Assembly (NCBI GenBank): GCA_036397635.1 | Contig: DASWIP010000131.1 | Coordinates: 1-6,631, forward strand | Length of the DNA: 6,631 bases | From: DASWIP01 sp036397635 | Lineage (GTDB): Bacteria; Actinomycetota; AC-67 | Direction of reading: 5' to 3' | Shown: one piece after another, positions 1 to 5,274 of the stretch | Layout: every line of letters starts with the position of its first letter | How positions within the stretch are numbered: the stretch's first letter is position 1 | Made by a program: the position numbers and the translations under genes | Notes under the pieces: model-generated | The model's input: the letters and a program-made list of their open reading frames with translations, nothing else | The model's database searches: none | Told to the model about the DNA's origin: nothing

Positions 1-111
1 GGTGAGTTCCTCGATGGCGCGCTGGTGTTCACGGCCGACGTCCGTGCATACGGCGACCCCGAGGTGTTGTGGACCGGCCGCGCGATCTCGCTGGTCGACC
101 CCGGACCCTGA
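1..111 (+). CDS. 3' end of an unidentified protein-coding gene (partial)
   Basis: This is the last 36 codons of a gene that enters from the left edge and stops at TGA 109-111. The frame is open from base 1. About 31 of the 36 codons end in G or C, matching the neighbouring genes, so it is probably real coding sequence. The visible tail alternates hydrophobic and charged residues (for example ALVFTADVRAYG and VLWTGRAISLV), which suggests beta strands at the end of a domain, and finishes in a short Pro/Gly tail. I do not recognise the family. It ends 3 bp before the stop codon of the oppositely oriented glycosyltransferase remnant, so the two are tail-to-tail with no room for a separate terminator. 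Confidence 0.6.
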   Translation, partial: GEFLDGALVFTADVRAYGDPEVLWTGRAISLVDPGP

Positions 112-114
112 GTG

Positions 115-378
115 CTAACTCTCGGACAGGATCTCCTCGTACAGCGCACGGTAGCGCTCGCCGTTCGCGCGCCATGTCCGTTCACGCGAGACCCACGCGC
201 GGGCGGCCTCACCCAGCCGCCGGCGCAACACCGGGTCCTGCACCAGCGCGCGCGCCTGCGCGGCCAGGTTGCGGCGATCGCCGGCGCGGAACGCGAGCTT
301 GCGTTCGGGAGGCGCGACCACCTCCTGCAACAATCGTTGGAGCCTGGAGAACACGCATCGCGCGCATCTTAGGAGCAA
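115..378 (-). pseudogene. C-terminal remnant of a GT4-family glycosyltransferase
   Basis: Read on the - strand from a possible TTG at 378 (frame open back to about 399) to TAG at 115-117, this gives up to 87 residues. From about residue 28 onward it matches the usual end of GT4 (group 1) glycosyltransferases: a LAFRAGD segment equivalent to the family's 'lxfraGDxxxLA', then LVQDPVLRRRLGEAAR, a WVSRERTW segment, and a final helix with NGERYRALYEEIL. An intact GT4 enzyme has roughly 350-420 residues. The acceptor domain and most of the nucleotide-sugar domain, including the E-x7-E region, are absent, so it cannot be catalytic. Another frame on the same strand, about 358 down to 317, reads MRVLQAPTIVAGGG, which resembles a GT4 N-terminus. 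An internal out-of-frame deletion of a complete gene is therefore likely (inference). The only caution is that a short expressed protein from the TTG cannot be excluded. Confidence 0.68.
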
Positions 379-431
379 CCACGAATGGGCCGCGACCGGT
401 CACCCTAGCCGGCACGTGCGCGGGCCCCGGA

Positions 432-437
432 TACCAT
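432..437 (+). promoter_or_regulatory. Possible -10 element upstream of the composite glycosyltransferase gene
   Basis: TACCAT fits the TAnnnT pattern of actinobacterial housekeeping -10 boxes. It lies in the non-coding spacer 53 bp before the ATG at 491, within one of the few AT-richer patches there. The sequence about 17 bp upstream (CCGGCA, 409-414) is a poor -35 match, so this is only a candidate. The spacer from 379 to 490 shows nothing else: no riboswitch-like structure, long inverted repeat or small ORF with its own ribosome binding site was recognised. Confidence 0.22.
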
Positions 438-474
438 AAGGTTCAAGAACCGCCGCCGGACCACGAGCGGAGCC

Positions 475-480
475 TAAGGA
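475..480 (+). promoter_or_regulatory. Ribosome binding site for the composite glycosyltransferase gene
   Basis: TAAGGA at 475-480 partly matches the anti-Shine-Dalgarno complement and ends 10 nt before the ATG at 491. The spacing is slightly long but acceptable. It supports 491 as the start; the protein's first beta strand (YDLLLLADC) begins only 8 residues later. Confidence 0.5.
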
Positions 481-490
481 TCGCACCTGC

Positions 491-3253
491 ATGAATACAG
501 ACCTTCATTACGACCTGTTGCTGCTCGCCGACTGTCACGCAGGCAGGGCGCGCGCCCAGGATCTCGCCGAGGAGATCCGCGCGCAGGCCGCAGCCGGATT
601 CACCAGCGGGATCATCGACGTCGGGTCACGGGCGAAGGCGGCGTTCATGGAGGCCATCCGAGGATGCGTGCGCGAGGGGCTCGTCGAGATGCTGCCGTGG
701 AACGCGCGGGTGAAGGCGCGCGCGCTGCTCGTGTATTCGCCGGCCGGCGTTGCCGCCGGACCATTGCCTCCACAGATCGAGGCCGACCGCGTGATCGTGA
801 TCGTTGAGGAGCCCACGCCAGACCTCGCCGATCCGATGGATCTCGGAACGCTCGCAGGCGTGGCGCAGGGGCTCGCTCAGACGATCCGGCCGGCGCCGTC
901 GTACGCGCCTCGAGGACCGATCGCTCGCGAGGCGATCGAACGCGCCGGCCTGCCCCTGCACGAGGACTGGCCACCCGTCCTTGACGTCGGCGCCTTCCAC
1001 ATCGAGCGCGAGTCCATCAGGAGACCGGCGGTGATCGGCAGGATCGCCCCGGTGCACCAAGGCGGGTGGCCACGGACGCGCGACGAGTTGCTGGCCGCCT
1101 ATCCCGACGGTGGCGAACATCGCGTCCGGATCCTCGGCAACGTCGGCCGGGCGATCCGGACCCTCGGCAAGCCACCGGGCGCGTGGACGGTGTTCCCGCC
1201 TGGCTCAAGGTGGCGCAGCGACCTTCTCGCGAGTGTCGACGCCTACGTCTGCCAGCCTGATCCGGACGAGCAGCTGTCACCCGGACGCAGCGTGCTCGAG
1301 GCGATCGCATCCGGCGCGATCGCGATAGGGCCGGCGCGATTCCGCGACACACTCGGCGATGCGATCAGCGCGGTGGAACCGCGGGAAACCCTCGAGAAGC
1401 TGGAGAAGCTGACCGCCGATCCGGCAGCCTTGGAGGATCGCGTGCGATCGGCTCGCGAGTACGTTCGCGCGAGGTTCGACCAGCAGGCGCACGGCGCGCG
1501 GATCGCACGCCTGATCGGGCCGGCATCGAGCTCACCATCTCCCCAACCGGCGAGGCCTCAGCCCTCGAAGCGGCGCGTGCTGTTCGTCAGCAGCAACGGC
1601 GCCGGCGTCGGGCACCTGATGAGGCTGATGTCCATCGCGCGCCGGATGGGACCCGATATCGAACCGATCTTCTTCACGTTGTCGCAGGCCGTCCCTGCGG
1701 TTCGCGAGATGGGATTCCCCGTCGAATATCTCGTCTCGCATCACTACGCTCGGCTGCCCGGCTCCTTATGGCACCCTCAGCTGCGGCGACGCCTCGATAT
1801 GCTGCTGGACCTCTATCGTCCCAGCGCCGTGGTGTTCGACGGGACGGCGCCATACCGTGGGCTGATGCACGCGATGGCGCGGCGGCCGGATGTCCCTCTC
1901 GTATGGTCACGCCGCGCGATGTGGAAGCCGGGCCTGGGCGAGCGCGCGATCGAATTCTCCGAGGCGTTCCATCTGATCCTCGAGCCGGGCGACTTCGCGG
2001 AGGAACGTGACGGCGGCGCAACGGTCGCGGCCCGCACCGGCGTCACGCGCACGCTTCCGGTCCTCTTGCACGAGCCGGACGAGCTGCTCGAGCGGGAGCA
2101 GGCGCGCCGAGAGCTGGGCCTCGATCCCCGTCGCCCTGCGGCTTTGGTGCAACTTGGCGCCGGCAACATCAACGACATCGCCTCGACGGTGAGCATCGTC
2201 GTTCGACGACTGGCGGAGGAATCGGACCTGCAGGTGTGCGTCGCCGCATCGATCATCGGGACACGCGGCGCGCCTGTTTTCGAGCGGGTGAAACGGATCT
2301 CCGTCTATCCCCTGGCTCGATACCTTCACGCGTTCGACTTCGCGGTCAGCGCATCGGGCTACAACACCTATCACGAGCTGATCGCGGCGGGCGTCCCGTC
2401 GATCTTCATCCCGAATCTGGAAACGGCACTGGACGACCAGCAGACGCGCGCGGCGTTCGCTGCGGACGTCGGGGTGGGGTTGTCCCTGCCCCTCGTGGAC
2501 GAGGAGACCTTCTCGGAGTGTGTCTCGGTGATGCTGGACCCCCAACGACGGGCAGCGATGGCGGCCCGCTGCGCCGAGCTTTTCCCCGGGAACGGCGCCG
2601 GCCAGGCGAGCGCTGCCATCCGAACGTTCATCGAGGCGTGGGAGGACCACGGGATCGGGCTGCGAGCGGGCGCGCCATCGAGGCGGCGGCCCCGCCGCCA
2701 GCGGCGCGAGGATCGCCCCTGGCGAGACCGGGCCGGCCGGCTTTCGGATCGGATCCTGACGCGCTATGCGCCGCGTTTCCGCAAGGATCTGCGGCGGCGT
2801 ACCCGCCTCGCGCGCCTGGTGCTCGCGGGCGACGAACGGGCGGCGGCGCGCGCCCAGTCCATCCCCGTGAACCCTGGGCCCGAGATCGATCCCGTCGATG
2901 CTGCCCTACTCCCGGTTGTGATGATCCTGTCGTGGCAGCCCACCGAACTTGCTCTCGCCGAGTTGGTGGCACGCGTTGAGCAAGTGCAACGCTCGCGGCT
3001 GACCTTCAAGCCGTTGTTCGTCACCGACTCCGACGCATTCGCGATCTTCCGGCACCACGGGTATCAGTTCGAGTTCGTGATGCCGCGGGATCTTTGGGAG
3101 AAGCTGGATCATCCACTGACGTGGGAGGAGTACCGATCCCAGCGTTTGTCGCAGCTCATGCGGGACTACGCGCCGCAGTGGACCGTGACCGCTCGCACCG
3201 CAGCGGAACTCGACCCGGGGCTGCTCGCCGCCGCGATCGAGCCGATCGGCTAG
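491..3253 (+). CDS. Multidomain glycosyltransferase: GT4-like plus MurG/GT28-like domains and a C-terminal domain of unknown function
   Basis: This gene encodes 920 residues, more than twice a normal GT-B enzyme. Residues ~1-340 resemble a GT4-type fold, beginning with a hydrophobic strand (YDLLLLADC) and carrying SPGRSVLEAIASGAIAIGP (263-281), the counterpart of the GT4 nucleotide-sugar motif. The first Glu of the classical E-x7-E pair is replaced by Leu262; only Glu270 is kept. Residues ~360-720 resemble MurG/GT28 enzymes: a glycine loop SSNGAGVGH (367-375) after the first strand, SASGYNTYHELIAAGVPSI (620-638) with Glu629, and DDQQT (648-652), like the MurG segments contacting the UDP-sugar. 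A Pro-rich linker (~345-360) joins the halves. Residues ~726-795 are very Arg-rich, and 806-920 form a small alpha/beta domain I cannot name. No signal peptide or membrane helix is seen, so it is probably cytoplasmic and may sit at the membrane through its basic segment. The likely role is building an envelope or extracellular glycan; donor and acceptor are unknown. It is preceded by a glycosyltransferase remnant and appears monocistronic. Confidence 0.85.
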   Translation: MNTDLHYDLLLLADCHAGRARAQDLAEEIRAQAAAGFTSGIIDVGSRAKAAFMEAIRGCVREGLVEMLPWNARVKARALLVYSPAGVAAGPLPPQIEADRVIVIVEEPTPDLADPMDLGTLAGVAQGLAQTIRPAPSYAPRGPIAREAIERAGLPLHEDWPPVLDVGAFHIERESIRRPAVIGRIAPVHQGGWPRTRDELLAAYPDGGEHRVRILGNVGRAIRTLGKPPGAWTVFPPGSRWRSDLLASVDAYVCQPDPDEQLSPGRSVLEAIASGAIAIGPARFRDTLGDAISAVEPRETLEKLEKLTADPAALEDRVRSAREYVRARFDQQAHGARIARLIGPASSSPSPQPARPQPSKRRVLFVSSNGAGVGHLMRLMSIARRMGPDIEPIFFTLSQAVPAVREMGFPVEYLVSHHYARLPGSLWHPQLRRRLDMLLDLYRPSAVVFDGTAPYRGLMHAMARRPDVPLVWSRRAMWKPGLGERAIEFSEAFHLILEPGDFAEERDGGATVAARTGVTRTLPVLLHEPDELLEREQARRELGLDPRRPAALVQLGAGNINDIASTVSIVVRRLAEESDLQVCVAASIIGTRGAPVFERVKRISVYPLARYLHAFDFAVSASGYNTYHELIAAGVPSIFIPNLETALDDQQTRAAFAADVGVGLSLPLVDEETFSECVSVMLDPQRRAAMAARCAELFPGNGAGQASAAIRTFIEAWEDHGIGLRAGAPSRRRPRRQRREDRPWRDRAGRLSDRILTRYAPRFRKDLRRRTRLARLVLAGDERAAARAQSIPVNPGPEIDPVDAALLPVVMILSWQPTELALAELVARVEQVQRSRLTFKPLFVTDSDAFAIFRHHGYQFEFVMPRDLWEKLDHPLTWEEYRSQRLSQLMRDYAPQWTVTARTAAELDPGLLAAAIEPIG
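3240..3251. repeat. 12-bp perfect palindrome at the convergent gene junction
   Basis: AGCCGATCGGCT is a perfect inverted repeat without a loop. It covers the last codons of the glycosyltransferase gene and the first base of its TAG stop. It lies between two convergent genes whose stop codons are 6 bp apart. It has no following T-run and no loop, so it is not a convincing intrinsic terminator. The only other role I can suggest is a protein-binding site, and a chance palindrome in GATCG-rich coding sequence is more likely. Confidence 0.25.
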
Positions 3254-3259
3254 CAGTCG

Positions 3260-4300
3260 TCACCGGATACGAAGCTTCGGGATGACCTCGGTGGCGTAGC
3301 GCTCAACCTGCGCGCGCGCGAGCGCGTGCGGCATCCCCACCGGCGCCAGGATCGCCGAGATGAACGTGTCGGCGAACCCCGCCGCGTCGATCCGCGCGGC
3401 GGCGGGGCGCAGCTGCTCGACGATCTGTTCGGGGGTCCCGCACAGGCAGCCGTCGCGGATCTGCTGCTCGAACCCGCCGACGGCGTCAACGGCGCCGGTG
3501 ACGTCCCGCTGGTTCTGCGCCCACGTCAGATACGCCCCCCGCACGTGCATCACACCGTCACGGATCTTGGCCCAGGCGTCGTCCGGATCGGAGCCGATCC
3601 CCACCGGGATGAAGGCGCCGAACCGGTACGGCGTCTCGACCCCGGCTTCGCGGCGCAGCACCATCATCTGCTCGGCGCGTTCGGCGAGCGCCATCGGCCC
3701 GCCGGTGACCGACGGCGGGAAGTAGCCGTCGCCGAGGCGAGCGGAGCGCCGAAGGGCCGCGTCGGCGTTGCCGCCCAGCCAGATCGGCGGGTGCGGCGCG
3801 CGCGCCGGCTTCGGCGTGATCGACACGTCGTCGTACGAGTAGAACGAGCCCGCGAACGAGAAGCGCTCCTGCGTCCACGCGAGCCGAAGCACTTGGGTGA
3901 ACTCATCCAGCCGGCGTCCGCGCCCCTTCATGTCCATGCCGAACATGCGGTATTCCTCGGGCGCCCACCCCAGGCCAAGCCCCAGGTTCAGCCGCCCGCC
4001 CGAGATGTTGTCCACCACGGCGGCGTCCTCGGCGACGCGCAACGGATCGTGGAACGGCGCGAGCAGCACCGCGGTGCCCACCTCGAGACGCGACGTGCGC
4101 GCGGCGACCGCGGACAGGAACGGCAAGGTCGCGGGGATGTAGCCGTCGGCTGCGCCGTGATGCTCGGCCAGCCAGAACGAATCGAACCCCGCGCCGTCGG
4201 CGAGCACGGCCAGGTCGAGCGTATCGGTGTAGAGCTGGGCGTGATCGCGGTCGTCCCACGGGGGGATCTGGAGCGTGAACTGACCGAGCCCGAACCTCAT
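3260..4300 (-). CDS. LLM class (luciferase-like) flavin/F420-dependent oxidoreductase
   Basis: This 346-residue protein is of normal length for the bacterial luciferase-like monooxygenase family, a TIM-barrel fold using FMN or coenzyme F420. Family marks are the N-terminal strand MRFGLGQF, FWLAEHH (42-48), a segment with TSRLEVGTAVLLAPFHDPLR (69-88), DNISGGRLNLGLGLGW (97-112), PPIWLGGNADAALRRSARLGDGY (171-193), and the late GTPEQIVEQL (288-297). The start at ATG 4300 agrees with the usual family N-terminus; the reading frame stays open far upstream, but that part is antisense-style shadow inside ccsB. The ATG overlaps the ccsB stop as ATGA, and the local Shine-Dalgarno is weak, so translation probably depends on ribosomes finishing ccsB. 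No membrane segment is present, so it should be cytoplasmic. The substrate cannot be read from sequence, and F420 rather than FMN is inferred only from the actinobacterial setting. Confidence 0.92.
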   Translation of the reverse strand: MRFGLGQFTLQIPPWDDRDHAQLYTDTLDLAVLADGAGFDSFWLAEHHGAADGYIPATLPFLSAVAARTSRLEVGTAVLLAPFHDPLRVAEDAAVVDNISGGRLNLGLGLGWAPEEYRMFGMDMKGRGRRLDEFTQVLRLAWTQERFSFAGSFYSYDDVSITPKPARAPHPPIWLGGNADAALRRSARLGDGYFPPSVTGGPMALAERAEQMMVLRREAGVETPYRFGAFIPVGIGSDPDDAWAKIRDGVMHVRGAYLTWAQNQRDVTGAVDAVGGFEQQIRDGCLCGTPEQIVEQLRPAAARIDAAGFADTFISAILAPVGMPHALARAQVERYATEVIPKLRIR

Positions 4301-5274
4301 CCGTTCTTGTATGAGTGAAGGCCGGCGATCCACAGGTTGACGGCGAAGTACGTGAACAGCACGGCGGCGAACCCGATCATCGAGATGACCGCCGCGCGCC
4401 GGGCCTTCCATCCCGCGGTCGCGCGCGCATGCAGGTACCCGGCATAGATCACCCAGGTCACGAACGCCCAGGTCTCCTTGGGATCCCAGCCCCAGTAACG
4501 GCTCCACGCCTCGTGCGCCCACACGGCGCCGGCGAGCACCGCGAAGGTCCAGATCAGGAACGCGACCTTGATGGTCGAATGCGCGAGTGCGTCGAGGCGA
4601 TCCGCGACAGGCAGTCGCGCCATGATCCCTGCGACCCGGGTGCCGGAACCGGCCGCCGGCGCGTCGGGCGAGACGTGATCGGCCGGCATGCCCTCTTCGC
4701 CGGTCGACCGTTCGGTGCTCTGCCCCACGTACGCGGCGCCGACCGTGCTGCCCGCGAACACCGAGCCGGCTCGACGCTCCGCGCGCGCCTTCATCAGATG
4801 CAGCACGGTGAAGATGAACGAGATCCCGAACAAGGTCGAGCCGGTGATCGCTGCGAACACGTGGATCTTGAGCCAGTAGGAGTTCAACGCCGGCTGCAGG
4901 GGTCCCGCCGGGACGTAGACGAACCGGGCCGACGCCAGCGCCAGCACGCCTGCGCCCATCGCGAAGCCGCCGACCTGCCGCAGCCCAAGCCGGCGGTCGA
5001 TGACCAGCAGGTAGGTCAGCACGAGCAGCAGCCCGATCAAACTCGAATACTCGAACATGTTGCCCCAGGGCACGCGTCCGGCCGCGAGTCCGCGCGCGGT
5101 CACCGAGATCGCGTGGACAATCGCGCCGCCCCACGCCAGCAGCGTCGCGAGCATCCCGACGCGGCGCGCGCGGAACCCGAGATGGCCGAAGAACAGCGCC
5201 ATGGATGCGGCGTATACGACGAGCGCCACCCAGAACAGGGTGTCGGAGAGTCTCGCCAGATCCGCGTCAACCAC
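4297..5274 (-). CDS. ccsB: Cytochrome c maturation (System II) haem-handling protein CcsB/CcsA/ResC
   Basis: CcsB partners ResB to carry haem across the membrane and attach it to CXXCH motifs of apocytochromes c on the outer face. The diagnostic tryptophan-rich WWD segment is present as WGWDPKETWAF (261-271), flanked by His254 (AHEAW) and His282 (YLHARA). Other conserved points are VPWGNMFEYSSL (68-79), His138 in NSYWLKIHVFAAITG, and the C-terminal GLHSY (318-322, His320). I count about eight hydrophobic segments, near 13-31, 42-58, 76-92, 104-121, 135-160, 235-252, 266-281 and 295-317. A variable hydrophilic loop at ~163-220 precedes the WWD region. I chose GTG 5274 (325 residues): the frame upstream is Arg/Ser-rich non-membrane sequence within resB, a GGGAG ribosome binding site lies 6 nt before, and the start overlaps the resB stop by 8 bp. 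It is also overlapped at its 3' end by the oxidoreductase gene. Confidence 0.95.
   Translation of the reverse strand: MVDADLARLSDTLFWVALVVYAASMALFFGHLGFRARRVGMLATLLAWGGAIVHAISVTARGLAAGRVPWGNMFEYSSLIGLLLVLTYLLVIDRRLGLRQVGGFAMGAGVLALASARFVYVPAGPLQPALNSYWLKIHVFAAITGSTLFGISFIFTVLHLMKARAERRAGSVFAGSTVGAAYVGQSTERSTGEEGMPADHVSPDAPAAGSGTRVAGIMARLPVADRLDALAHSTIKVAFLIWTFAVLAGAVWAHEAWSRYWGWDPKETWAFVTWVIYAGYLHARATAGWKARRAAVISMIGFAAVLFTYFAVNLWIAGLHSYKNG

Noticed and set aside
413..418. CACGTG palindrome upstream of the composite glycosyltransferase as an operator
   Set aside because: A single 6-bp palindrome is expected by chance in GC-rich DNA, and no second copy or extended dyad was found nearby.
1907..2979. 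Two 247-codon open frames, one on each strand, inside the composite glycosyltransferase gene
   Set aside because: Both overlap the MurG-like coding region and give Arg/Gly-rich, motif-free products, as expected from high-GC out-of-frame reading.
3309..3320. Alternating CG run (and a similar one near 6339-6350) as possible Z-DNA or a regulatory repeat
   Set aside because: Both lie within coding sequence and simply encode Ala-Arg repeats with GC-rich codons. Nothing else marks them.
3326..4318. A 330-codon open frame on the + strand opposite the LLM oxidoreductase gene
   Set aside because: Its product is Arg/His/Gly/Pro-rich with no fold-like hydrophobic pattern, and it mirrors the third-position GC bias of a well-recognised gene on the other strand. 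It is a high-GC antisense shadow.
4301..5134. The in-frame upstream extension of the oxidoreductase, which would add 278 residues
   Set aside because: It runs through ccsB in another frame, has no family similarity, and the normal family N-terminus starts exactly at ATG 4300.
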